Source: Ettlia oleoabundans (taxonomy: Eukaryota > Chlorophyta > Chlorophyceae > Chlamydomonadales). From it: a stretch of DNA of 46,579 nucleotides. Both the position numbers and the translations under genes were made by a program. The notes beneath the pieces were generated by a model that worked only from the letters and a program-made list of their open reading frames with translations, had not been told where the DNA came from and made no database searches. The DNA lies in contig JAAMXP010002421.1 of assembly GCA_019693395.1 (NCBI GenBank), forward strand, positions 1 through 46,579. Direction: 5' to 3'. This document shows, piece by piece, positions 30,273 to 41,100 of the stretch. Position 1 is the first letter of the stretch. Each line of letters begins with the position of its first letter.

Positions 30273-31248
30273 ACACCCAACGTACTGCCAGCAGGCTGCT
30301 CAAACGTCTCCTACAGGCTGCAACCAGCAGCCCCTGCCAACCAAACCTTCTGTGATTCTCTCTCAAAAAGCCTGTGCTCTATCAAACCCATCTGCATTCC
30401 ACGCGAATGCCAATATTTTTGGAGGCAATCCCTCCCTCAGTCCATTCCTGTGCCATCTTCTTCTCTCTTGCTGCTTGCGTCTTGCACTGCCGCGCACAGC
30501 ACTGTTACCCTTTCTGAACTTAACGTCGTCTGCTCATGCACTGTGTGGCCTTGTTTGCACCTCTTCAGGCCGCTGCAACTGCATTGATGCCCACGCTTCC
30601 AATTTTGTCTTCCTGACTGCACCAAACCGCGTACCACAGCATCCTGCAGTGGCGGAGCGTGCTCCAGCCCCATGCTGCCTGCTGTGTACCCCCACTTTTG
30701 CATTCTGACGTTGCGCACTGTTCATGTGTTTCGCTTTCCAGGGTCAGCCCTAGCAGCCCTAGCACACTGCCTGCCCAGGAGCCGCCCTATAACAGCTCCT
30801 CACTTGTTTGTTGGCTAGCTGACCATGCCATGGTAACAGCTGAAGCCCTGGGGCACGGCCCCACCTTGTTTCTGGTTGCCGGCGCAGCGGCACCTTGCCG
30901 CCCCGCTTAGGCCAAAGCTCTGCTTGCGTTATGCCTTCCTTGTTCCTGCCCTCTGCCCTCTGTTTAAGCTACTTAGTAGTGGTAAATCAGTTGTGCCTCT
31001 GTTGCTGTGCTATATAACCAGCCAAACTCATGCCTCCTCTTGAATTCCCATGCGGCCATTGCCGCCCTACATCATGCGCCCAACTACATCAGACGCTTGC
31101 TGCAATGCCAGAGTTACATGTGTAAAGCATCATTCATTTGCGAAGGAAGCGGAACAGCGGGAGGCACAGTTGAAGCGGATGATTGGCGCGGTACGGTTAC
31201 AAAGTACAACTGTGGGCACCATGCCGCACAGGCATGACACCCTGTGCG
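30273..31248. other. Tail-to-tail spacer, ELL 3' region
   Basis: 976 bases between the ELL stop (plus) and the stop of the small membrane protein (minus). They are mostly pyrimidine-rich on the plus strand, with no exon I can support. Two poly(A)-type signals meet at 31114-31125, so most of the interval would be ELL 3' UTR of about 850 bases (inference). A short coding-like stretch at about 31137-31197 is discussed in the findings. Confidence 0.5.
31114..31125. terminator. Back-to-back TGTAA poly(A) signals, ELL and membrane protein
   Basis: The plus strand reads TTACATGTGTAA. TGTAA on the plus strand (31121-31125) could serve ELL, and TGTAA on the minus strand (31118-31114) could serve the gene ending at 31249, about 130 bases upstream. 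Both assignments are by position. Confidence 0.45.
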
Positions 31249-32287
31249 TCAGTCTGCATGCAGGTGGTCCAACTGCTCCACCTCCGCCTGCAGCCACACC
31301 AAACTCACACACAGTGCAAATGATCACAACGGATTCAGAAAAAATGCTAGCTTTCCTGCTATCGTGGTTTCATGCAAGCATCACAGAGTGGTTGGCAGCC
31401 TTGGCAGCACGGCAGACGGGTTGTGGGCCTGACCTTGAGCTGCTCCATCTTCAGCCCCATGCTCCGCTGCAGCTTCCCCCGCTCTTCTTCACTGCAACAA
31501 AAGACGTGGTTGCGGAGGCCCGGCAGCAAGCAACAGTCATTTTGGCACCAAATGCGCGCGCCCCCACTTGGCTGCAGGTTGCTGAGCTGACATGCCGGCA
31601 GGGCCCACCTCAGCTTGCTGCAGAGATCCTGGTACGAATCAAGCACCTCCTGCACCGCCTTCCGTGCAGCATCGCAGCTTTCATCAAAATAAACCGTTTC
31701 TGCATCCTCTTGTGCGTATTCTATCTCATCACGTGCCTGCAAGCAAATGAACTAAAAAACTAGAGGTAGTGGCACGTGCCCATGAGACGCTGCAGGGCCC
31801 AATTGGACAGCTATGCCCCAACTAGCACACCAAAATAAGCTGCATAAGCCCACCTCAACAAATTTCTCGTTTATCAGCTCTATCTGCAAGGCACAAGAGA
31901 GGACGCCGGGCTCAGCAGCAGCTAAAATGTTGGCAATCAAAAAGGGACAACCACCGTAGCCAGCAGCAGTGGAGGCGGTGCGGTGGCGGCGTGGTGGCAG
32001 TGGTGTATGTTGTGGCGAGTTTGTGGTATCCCCACATGGTCCTGAAACTCCTCAAGTGTCGAATACCGTCTTGAGTGCCGGTAAAGCTGTGCAGGCTGAT
32101 GGCAGAGAGCGACCTCAACTCGGAGGCCCAAGCGCTGTGCCAGCTGCGATACCAGGGTGCGGACAGCCATTGTGACTGTATTTATCGCCCAGATCACTGC
32201 GATCAAAGCAATTAAAGGCGAAATAATGTAAGGAAAGCCCCCTTCATACAATGCCACGCCAGACATTCGACGTCTTCTGTGACCCAT
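31249..32287 (-). CDS. Small protein with one membrane segment and a coiled-coil tail
   Basis: Five exons: 32287-32153, 31883-31854, 31736-31609, 31491-31434, 31287-31249 (129 residues). The N-terminal part is basic (HRRRR) and is followed by one membrane segment (about 18-38: FPYIISPLIALIAVIWAINT). The rest is charged and helical: IELINEKFVEARDEIEYAQ, then DAETVYFDESCDAARKAVQE, then EERGKLQRSMGLKMEQLKAE, ending LDHLHAD. The ELINxxFxxARDExExAxExxETVYFxE and RGKLxRSMGxKxEQLKAE patterns resemble a small uncharacterised plant family (embryogenesis-associated/At4g26410-like, from memory). The function is not known to me. The exon 1 donor (CTG|GTATCG) is weak; a longer exon 1 reaching about 32030 is possible, with the same phase. 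A start at the second Met (32266) is also possible. Confidence 0.6.
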
Positions 32288-32683
32288 TGCTCAACATCGA
32301 TTGGCAATTCAATCTTTGCACCAAGCAACATGCGTGTGGCAGTCAGTAGCGCCTGTATACAGCAGTCTCCCACACCCTGGCTTGCCCACCGCACCACCGC
32401 GCCACACGCTCAGTCATTCAAATCCAGATGGCACTCTGATGCGTGTGTTAGAGCTGTTGGAGGCAATGTGCGGGCGGCAGCCGCTACTGAGACCGGCAGT
32501 ACCTCAGCGGAGCCACCGACGTCGGTGCCACAGCAAATCAGCATGACTGAAAAGATGTTTAGGCAGATGGAGCAGAACAATGCAGCTGGCACGCAATGTG
32601 AGTCATGCTGCAACAATAGTCTGCTGTAGGATGGGGGCCCAGGCAACGGCTGTTGCCATGTTGACGGAGCTGCGTGTGGCCTC
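32288..32683. promoter_or_regulatory. Shared head-to-head promoter region, membrane protein/FAD protein
   Basis: 396 bases between opposite-facing start codons. An in-frame stop (TAG at 32627) precedes the FAD-protein start, with no other in-frame Met between, which supports the start chosen there. No coding feature is supported in this interval. Confidence 0.55.
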
Positions 32684-35600
32684 ATGCTGACTGGGCGCAG
32701 CCCAAACTTCAGTATCAACAATCTAGCAGCAACCTGTGTTGCATTTTGTGCAGCCATGGGCGCCGGTGGGTCCACTAGTTACGAAGCCTTTAAGCGTGCA
32801 GATGCCGCCTGGCATGACATGCGAACACGCAAGGTGCGTGGTGCAGGTGCCTGCATGACCCTGCAATGCCCGCGGCACATGCCCCTTCCCTGGCTGCACA
32901 ACCACAACCAGCACTCACACTCAATCTACCCCTACCACCATCTGTCTTTTCGTCCTGCAGGTGTGGGGCCCACGCCCACAGTTTGTGAGCACTGTGAAAT
33001 CCGCAATTGCGGCGCCACTGGATGTGGATGTTGTGGTGTGCGGCGGCACACTCGGCATCTTTCTGGCGACCTCGCTGCAGCTCCGGGGTTAGTGGGCGGA
33101 GTAGGGGAGGGCGCCAGGATTGTTGAGGACAGGACTGGGCAGGCTGTGCGGTGCTGTGCAGTGCTGCGCCACAGAGGGGCTCCATTGCCTACTATTTCTT
33201 CCTTCTGCTTACAATCATGCCCCCCCCTTCAAGGTATGGCCCTGTCTTGCCGACATCTCGTGCAGGCTTGCGTGTGGCAGTGGTGGAGCGCGGCCCGCTG
33301 CTCGGGCGAGCCCAGGAATGGTGAGTGGCAGTGGCTGGCTATATGTATGGTGGATAGACCTTGGCCGCAGGCATGTGTGGGCAAAGGCAGGTGAAAAGTG
33401 CAGGTGTTGCTGTATGTGCTGGCGAAATCATTGTCCCAGATGGTTGCATACAAAGGGTTGCTGGCTGCCTTGAACCCTTCCTGACTGCAGGAACATATCT
33501 GGAAAGGAGCTTGAAGAGCTGGTAAGCTAGGGATGTGTCGCGGCCGGCTGATTCATTAATCATGGCCCGCTTCTGGCTACCTATGAACTGCCGCCCGACC
33601 GCTGGTCGGCGTGGAGAGGAGTGCCAGGAAGTTGCATGCGTGGCCTGCTTGACATGCTTTGTGTGCTGTGCAGGTTGAGCTTAGTGTTCTGACAGAGGAG
33701 GATGTGCAGGAGTGCATCTCTGTTGAGTTCAACCCAGGTGCACTCCTGCCTGCCTCCCTAGCGCTGCCACCTCCACTCTTGCATGGGTTGGGTTGTTCGG
33801 ACCGCTTGCCTGCCTTGCCAGCCAGCCAGCCCACACGCCTGCCTGTCTCCTTGATTTGCCCGCCTGCCTGCCTGGACAGCTATTGGCCATTTGTCGATAG
33901 CCAAATGAAGAGGCCAGCATAGGCAGCCACATACAAGCCTTTGCACTCGGCTTCATGGCAAAGACCTAGCTTTGCTTGGTCTGGCGCTGCAGTGCGGGTT
34001 GGCTTTTACGGCGATAAACCCGGCTCAGGCGCCGAGGTATGGACGCGGGATGTGCTAAACCTTGGTGTGTCGCCAGCTCGGCTCGTGGCAGCAGCACGGC
34101 GGCGGTTTGAGGCGGCGGGCGGTGTGGTACTGGAGCGCACTCAGCTGTCGGGTGTGACAGTGCACCCAGACGGTGTCAGCTTGCAGCTAGGTGGCGGCGG
34201 CAGCGGCAGCGAGACGCGACAGTTGACCGCTGCGTTACTGCTGGACTCCATGGGTCATGCCAGCCCCATTGTGCAGCAGGTCCGGTGGGGACAGAAGCCC
34301 AATGGCGTGTGCCTGGTGGTCGGCAGCTGTGCCCGTGGCTTTGACCCAGATCGCAACACCACCGGAGACGTGATCTTCACCAACTCGCACTCCCAGCCGC
34401 CAGCAGCTACAGCCAAAAGAAGGGCTGTGCAAAGTAGCAGGAGTAGCAGCAGCAGCAGCACAAGTGGGAGCACAACCAGTGGCAGCGGCCCTGGCGCCGT
34501 TCACAACGCTCAATATTTTTGGGAAGCTTTCAGGGCTGGCAGTGGCCCTGGGGACCGCACCACCTACCTGTTCACGTATGTTGATGCCAAGGTAAGAGCC
34601 GCGGCAGCACTACCTGCACCACCAGGCCCTGCTGGTGGCCATTACTTCCTGCAAGCTGCATAGTGGCAGCTGTCTCAGCCGTGCGACAAGCAAGCCTCTA
34701 AATCTTTGCCCCCGCCCCCCTGCCGCGAACCCGCTTGCAGCCCAGCCGGCCTTCCCTCGAGGCGCTGATGGAAGATTACTGGGCGCTGATGCCGCAGTAC
34801 CAGGACGTACCGCTAGAGCAGCTGCAGGTGCAGCGCATCCTGTTTGGCTGGTTCCCAACCTATCGCGACTCCCCGCTGCGCCCCGCCTTTGACCGCGTGC
34901 TGCAAGTTGGAGACGCCAGCGGCATTCAGTCCCCCTTGAGGTGAGCCTGGTGTCGCACTCTTATGAGCAAGCAACCTGCTGCTGGACCGGCTAACCTTCC
35001 TCTTGTCTCATGCCGGTAGTAGTGCTGTAATGGTTTGGAGCCATATGTGAGACTGGCACGCGTTTGCAACAGACATGGCCCTGTGGTCTGCCTTGTCATC
35101 CCTCAACTGGCATGCCTACTTTTGCCCGCTTGGCCCCAAGCGCGCAGCTTTGGCGGGTTTGGTGCGCTGACCCGCCACCTGGGCCGGCTGAGCGGCGCGA
35201 TCAAAGAGTCGCTGCAAACGGGGATGGTGGATGCCCGCAGCTTGGCTCTCATCAACAGCTACAACCCAGGTGGGTGGGCCAGTGCTGTAGGGATTGAGTT
35301 AATAAGTCTGTAGGTGCACCGCCCTCCCAGCACTCGTGACACTTGTGCAGCTCTGTAAGGCCACACCAAGGCAAGCGCAGTGGTGCAATTCGAATGGCTG
35401 CCGCAATTCTGCGCACCCACTTGTGTGATCATGCCTCAGCATCGAGTGGCTGGTGTTGCGTTGTCATGTGCAGGGCTGAGCGGCGCGTGGATGCTGCAGC
35501 GTGCCATGAGCATCAGCGCTGATGCCGGCAGCTACAGGGCAGACTTTATCAACCGGCTTCTGGCAGCAAACTTCAAGGTGAGGCGCCAGAGGTGTGTATG

Positions 35601-36550
35601 GAAGCCCTGAGGGTCAGGAGCGGTGGCTTGATGGGATGCCTGGACACATGGAGGAAATCACCTGCAGTATTATTGAGGGCTATGTTCTAATTCCACCCGC
35701 ACCCTGTCACCGAAGCGCGCCGTAATTCCATTTTCTCCGTTTCAACTGGCTTGCTTCATTGGACATGCATGAGCGTGGTGTTCTGATGGTGGTGCCGTTG
35801 GTATTGCAGGCGATGGAGGAGCTTGGGGACCCCACATTAAAGCCTTTCCTGCAGGATGTAATCCAGCTCAAGCCCCTGGTGCAGACCCTGGCCAAGCAGG
35901 TGAGCGTGGTGCTGCTCCCCCTGCTTGCACGAAGAAGCACGTGGCATTGGAGGGAGGCATGCAGGGTCGCTGGCATGGTGGGTCAAAGTGATTAGCCACT
36001 CAGGCTGGCTGTCTAGTGATCCATAACTGCGCAGCCCCAGTCCTGCCCTGCCTGCCTTCTCTTGTTGCCCACAGATGCTGTCGGACCCGCTGATGGTGCC
36101 TCAAATCATCACGAGAGTGGGCCTGCCGGCCATGGGCGATTGGCTGCTGCACCTGTTAGGCCTGGCCGCATACACCTTCCTCGACTGGGATGTCCAGGTG
36201 GGGACAAGGGCCAGCCTGCTGAGCATGGCTTCAACGCGTTGAATGCACCTCTGTAGCAAGGTGTTTGCCTTGTTCCTGGCATGGCCAAGCTCGCCCTGCC
36301 GCATAGGGCCTTGGGACACCCGGGTGCCTTTGTGCGGGAATCTCTCCAAAAATCTCTGTCGCAGCATCACAGATTCTGGGTGCGATTCATCATGCCCTCC
36401 CTAAACCGTACTCGCAACCCTGCCCTGCCAACCTTGTGCCTGCAGAAATACCGCCCGCTGATTGAGAAGCTACCGCCCAAACCCCGCTTCCTCATGCACC
36501 GTGCCATGGACAACTGGAGGTATGGATCTGGAAAGGATTACAAGCTATGA
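32684..36550 (+). CDS. Lycopene-cyclase-like FAD-dependent protein, probably plastid
   Basis: Twelve exons: 32684-32833, 32961-33087, 33266-33320, 33491-33521, 33674-33737, 33993-34591, 34741-34940, 35148-35269, 35474-35577, 35810-35899, 36075-36197, 36446-36550 (589 residues). It has a Rossmann-type FAD site: DVDVVVCGGTLGIFLATSL (71-89), with the acidic end of strand 2 at VVERG (98-102). An RG..WN segment follows (about 108-115). Then come VRVGFYGDKPG; a Ser-rich loop (about 310-335) unlike the rest; RILFGWFPTYRDSPLRPAFD; GDASGIQSPLSFGGFGALTR (the second FAD-contacting region); and a hydrophobic GLPAMGDWLLHLLGLAAYTF near the end. It resembles the plant family annotated 'lycopene beta/epsilon cyclase protein' (At2g32640-like, recalled from memory), which is distinct from the true LCYB/LCYE cyclases. 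The substrate is not known to me. The N-terminal 50 residues could be a transit peptide. Confidence 0.83.
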
Positions 36551-36759
36551 CCCAGCGTCTGTGACGGAAGATGAAGCCGTTACTCATGTATATTTAACAT
36601 ACGCTGGACACATGCGACTTGGCTAGTCAATACCTGCCATATCGAACCCACCTACGGGTCCTTCCTTGGCTTCCTCGGAAGATGCTGGCGAGCGTGCGTA
36701 ACCGTCTAACAGCTGCATCATATCGTACTTTCTGAAGCACATCTTTGGTATTGTCACTT
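36551..36759. other. Tail-to-tail spacer, FAD protein/PSMG1
   Basis: 209 bases between convergent stop codons. A TGTAA on the minus strand at 36542-36538 lies inside the last codons of the FAD-protein gene. If PSMG1 used it, the two transcripts would overlap at their ends. No other signal is seen. Confidence 0.4.
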
Positions 36760-37980
36760 TCAAGAGAAAATTGAGCTGCTGGCCGAGCTGCGATACACTT
36801 TGTCAGCAGCAGCTGACAGTGCAGCCAGCAACTGGGCCCGTGGCTGCTGCCGCGCCAGTGCAGCTGCCGCCGCTTCACCGCCCAAGTTCCGCAGGGCTCC
36901 TGCAGCCGCCTCCCCCAGGTGGTACAGGAACTGCGCGTCCGCCACCTGATGCATTTGCACGCCAGTCACCAGCACTGCAGGCAGCTGCTGCAGTTCACAC
37001 AGCGACAGCAGGGCCGCAGGTAGGCCGGCAAGGAGAGTGGCTTCTGGCAGCGGCGGCGGCAGGGTACTGGTGGAATTGCCGGCTTCTTCACTTCCTTGTG
37101 CTGCCACCTGGGCTGCTTCTGTGCGCAGCGAAAACATAAGGTCCTCATCTGCAGGGCTGCCCGGGCCCCTATAGCTCATAGCCGGTAGCGTTGCTGCCAC
37201 AACCGCTCCGCATGGCTGCAACACCGCCAACACATGCCTCGCCCAGGACACAGCCTGCTCAGCTGGCAGATCTCGCTTGCATCCTACAACCAGGATCGGC
37301 GAGGAATTCCTGCCGCCGCTGCTGCTTGGTAGTGCGGAAACCAGGGATGTGTGGAGTGGCTGGTTTGGTGTGCCGAACTCTTCTTCCAGGGGTGACTTCA
37401 CACGCACCAGCTCTGGTACAGTGATGCTGCCAACTTGCTGCAAAGGCATGGAACGCGAATCAAATCAAGCCAAGGAGGATGGAAACAACAGGATTCAGGG
37501 CTGGACGGGGCAGCAAGGCCACAGCACGGCTACTTGATTAGCATGCACCCACCTGTGCATTTTGAAAGAATGCGCTGGACAAAAGGCACGCTGCCTGACC
37601 TACAAGGAATACCTGCATAAGGGAACAATAATGAAGTTGCAGGGTACGCGATTTTTCGCACAGAATTGGCCTGGAACTAGAGGTGGGAGCATCGATATCG
37701 GCGCAGCATGGCCCGCCAAGGGCGCCCTCACCACAATAGGATCGTTGGCACCGGTGACGCCTTCAACCCACTGCACGCAGCAAGGTGAGCAGCAGAATTG
37801 AAATAGAGTGAGGGGGGCGGAGACAGGTGGTCGCGGGCTTGATGTGCGATCAGAGCCCACCTGCACTTCGGGTGGCACAGTATACTGTGCCGCTAACTCC
37901 TGCGCACGCTGTTCATCCTCCTCCTCCACGATGCCGCGGTGCGGCATGTCGCCAGTGAGCGGGTCCTCTAGCCAGACCAT
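36760..37980 (-). CDS. PSMG1: Proteasome assembly chaperone 1 (PAC1)
   Basis: Three exons: 37980-37861, 37770-37732, 37437-36760 (278 residues, near the 288 of human PSMG1). PAC1 pairs with PAC2 to scaffold the alpha ring of the 20S proteasome in the cytosol. The call rests on the C-terminal part: LLAGLPAALLSLCELQQLPA, then VLVTGVQMHQVADAQFLYHL, then GALRNL. This parallels the PSMG1 run in which a DLPAAVLSYCQ helix is followed by a KIPAILYL strand and a D-x-x-x-L helix. The N-terminal third is acidic (EEEDEQRAQELAAQY). The middle holds an Ala-rich segment with ILVVGC, as in the PSMG1 'FIIAIGN' core, although it is displaced. Homology is clear only at the end, so the middle of exon 3 could include an unrecognised intron. 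The start is 192 bases from the divergent SFI1-like gene. Confidence 0.8.
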
Positions 37981-38172
37981 AGCGAACGCTAGTAGATGGT
38001 CTCGTTAATGCGGCAAGGGGTTGAATGTCAGGGAGGAGCTGTGCAAGTCAAGTTCAGGTGATTGCTGGTGCCAGCTCAGCTGAACGGTCGCCTGAGCAGT
38101 TGATGTGAGACCATTACCTTCTCTTGCTCCGTACCTACGGGAGCATTTGCCATTTTTTGCTGGTCCAGGGCC
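37981..38172. promoter_or_regulatory. Shared head-to-head promoter region, PSMG1/SFI1-like
   Basis: Just 192 bases separate the two start codons, the shortest such interval in the window. Both promoters and leaders must share it, unless the SFI1-like gene starts further downstream. No coding feature is supported. Confidence 0.6.
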
Positions 38173-41100
38173 ATGGCACGCGGTCAAAGCAATTTGGGCG
38201 GCGAGCGGGCAGACGCTGCGGTTCGCCTCACCGTGCGCACCAGACCGGATGGTGGACTGGCGGAATACGAACTGCAGCATTCCACCAGCAGCCCTGTCGC
38301 CAGTCCAAGGCGTCCGAACCAAAGGCCGTCACAAGCCAAACCGGCGCTGAAGCGACGCGTACATTTTGCAGCTGAGCCAGATATCCAGTTGTTTGCGAGA
38401 GAGCCCCGGGAATGGGACGGCGAGGGTCGTAACGCCGGCCAGCCAGTCCCAACTGGTGCTGCCGCTGGTTTTGCCAGTTCCCCACCCGCCAGCCCCGGCA
38501 GTCAGAGCCCGACACAGGCTCAGACAAATCATGCAAATCAGCCAAACTTTGCCGCTGACCACGCAATGCCATACAACTACTTATCAGAGCAGACCGACAG
38601 CATGGGGAAGCAGTGGGCAGGGCTGCAAGCGGCGCCGCCACCGCCTCCACCACTGCCAGATCGGGACACGCGTGAGAGCAGCGGAGGGTGCGGCTGTTGG
38701 CAGGCAGCCCAACCTCAAACAGTTCCCATGCAGAGCTGGCCGCAACAAGACTCCTACCTGCAAGCGCAGTTACATCACCACCACCAGCTGCAGCAGCAGC
38801 AGCAGCAGCAGCAGGCAGGTCGAGAAGAAGCAGCAGTAGTGGCAAACCCACAGCTCTTCAGTGGTGCCTCAGGCCAAGCGGCCACTGCTGACGCTGCTGG
38901 TGATCTCTCCAGAGGACCATCCCATGACGGCGCATCATCACACCAGGCAGTCACTGGACATCAGCATATGCAGCTGCACACTGACATCCTCACCCTCACA
39001 CTCAGCTCACCGCGGGTGCACCTCGCAGTGGGCAAGGGAGCTGCTGGGCCAGAGCAGCAGCAGCTTTTGGCTCCTGATGCGCAGCGCGGTGTGCAACAGG
39101 CGCAACAGCAACAGCACATGGCAGGCCCAATGGAAGCTGCGGTCGCTTACAACACACCAGCCACCAGAATGGCATCGGCAGCTACTTTGCAGGCAGATGA
39201 ACCTGCTGATGCTTGCTCTGATGCACCCCGGTTTAGCAGCAAACCTTCGACTGGTGCAAGTCAGGAGACTCGTTGTCAGCCACATGCTGAGCTGCCAGCA
39301 GAAGTTCCTGCCGTGCAGCAGCCCCAGTCCAACCTGCGGGTGAGAACTCTGATGGCCAACTCGAACCAGCCGCCAGAGGCAGGCAGCCACACGCGATGGC
39401 AGCAGCAGCAGCAGATTGACGCAAGTGCACTCTCAGGCAGTACAATTTTTACTGGCTTGGGGGTCAGTACTGCATTGGACTGTGGTTGTCTTGCTGCTGG
39501 ATGGACCGCCAGTGACGAGGTTGGCGCCACTGGCGGTAGCTCAAGCAGCGGGCTTAGCTCGTGCGCAGGCGCCGCACGTCGCCATGAGTGGGATCACTTG
39601 AAGGCTCTGAAGGTGCGCAGACTGCCTGCATGTCAGTGGAGTAGACACTCTTCGAGTTTCAATACCACCACCTATCACGCTTAGCATATTTTGGTAGCGA
39701 CATGAGGTGGCAACAAGAGAGACAGACCTTTGCCTGTCAGCCTTCAAGCCACATGTGCTTTGGGCCAAGCCTCTTACGTCTGGCTGCATCCCTGGTGTGC
39801 AGGTGCTAGCTGCCAGTGCCGACTGTTATGGACATGCTGCCCGCCAGCAGCGTACTGGCAGAGCGAGCGGGGTGTCCGTCGCAGATGCGCTACCAGCCCG
39901 TCTGGCGGCGCAACAGCTGAGCAGCCTGGCGGGCATGTCCCGCAAGGTACAGGAGGCCATCCTGCATAGCCAGCGGCTGTTTGAGCGCCAAGCGTTGGTA
40001 GTGGAGCAGGCAGTAATGGCGCGCGCTTATTATGTGAGCCGCCGATGCTGCACTGCGCACAACTCAAAGTGATATGGTGACCAGTGAGAGAGGAGCAGAG
40101 TGCTGTGGTTGCCAAGCTCTAACTGGTTTCAATAGTGATGCAAGCAAGACTTCATGCTCAATTGGTGATATGCAGGCTTGGCGACACTTGCACAGATCTC
40201 AGGAGCAGTGGAGGGGAGCTGTTCTTGCAGCACGGCACAGGATAGAGCTGGGCCAGCAGCGTCGTTGCCTGCACGCATGGAGGGGTCAATGCGGCCGGCA
40301 TGAATGGCAGCAGCAAGCCCTGCGCCGAGCGCGGCTGCTTTTGCTGCGTGGCCTTTTGAGGCGCTGCTGGGAAGAGTGGCGGCAGCAGTGCAGGCTGCGG
40401 TGGTGGAAAGTGCAGTTGGAGCTGAGGGACCAGCAAGTTCAACAGCTTGGTGCTCAGGTAAGGTAGTCGTTGATGGCTGGTGTGGACCAGCTGCTCCTTT
40501 GGCTAAGGCTAGATGGGTGGATCGATGGCTGGCTGGCTTCCTCTGCTTTGCAACAGACATCCAAGCAGAAAAAAGCGTTAACAGCAGTTGCAAATAATGA
40601 CAGGACTGATTTTCGTGCTTGCAGCTGCGGCATCTGGAGCATCGCCCGGTTCGTTACATGGCACGCTGCCGGCTTCGTGCCTGGCTGGCTGCCTGGCTTC
40701 AGACAGTACAACACCTCCAGGCAAAGCAGGCCATGTGGATTGCAGGAGTGCGGCATTCTGCCCGAACCACACTGCTCTCCTCCTTTGCCGGCTGGCAAGC
40801 GGTGGCAGAAGAGAAGTTGGCTGGCAAGCAGGCGCTGCAGCGGGCGCAGCGGCTGCTGCAGCGCCGGCAGCTGCACAGCACCATGGTCGCATGGCAGGCA
40901 TTAGTGGGTTCCCAGTCAGCTAAACAGCAGCTAGTTGCGGCCGTCCAGCACCACCTGAGGCAGCACTCAGTGCATCGGGCGCTTGGAAGCTGGCGGTACA
41001 TCTGCTGGTTCAAGCAGGTTGCCAGGGCGGCACACCATCGGGCAAATCTCGCGACTCTGGCTGCCTCCTTTTCAGCCTGGCGCAACCAAGCAGCACTTGC

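Noticed and set aside
31050..31763. A 237-codon plus-strand gene
   Set aside because: Most of it is antisense to exons 3-5 of the small membrane protein, whose splice sites and helical sequence are better supported. The short coding-like piece inside it is reported as a finding.
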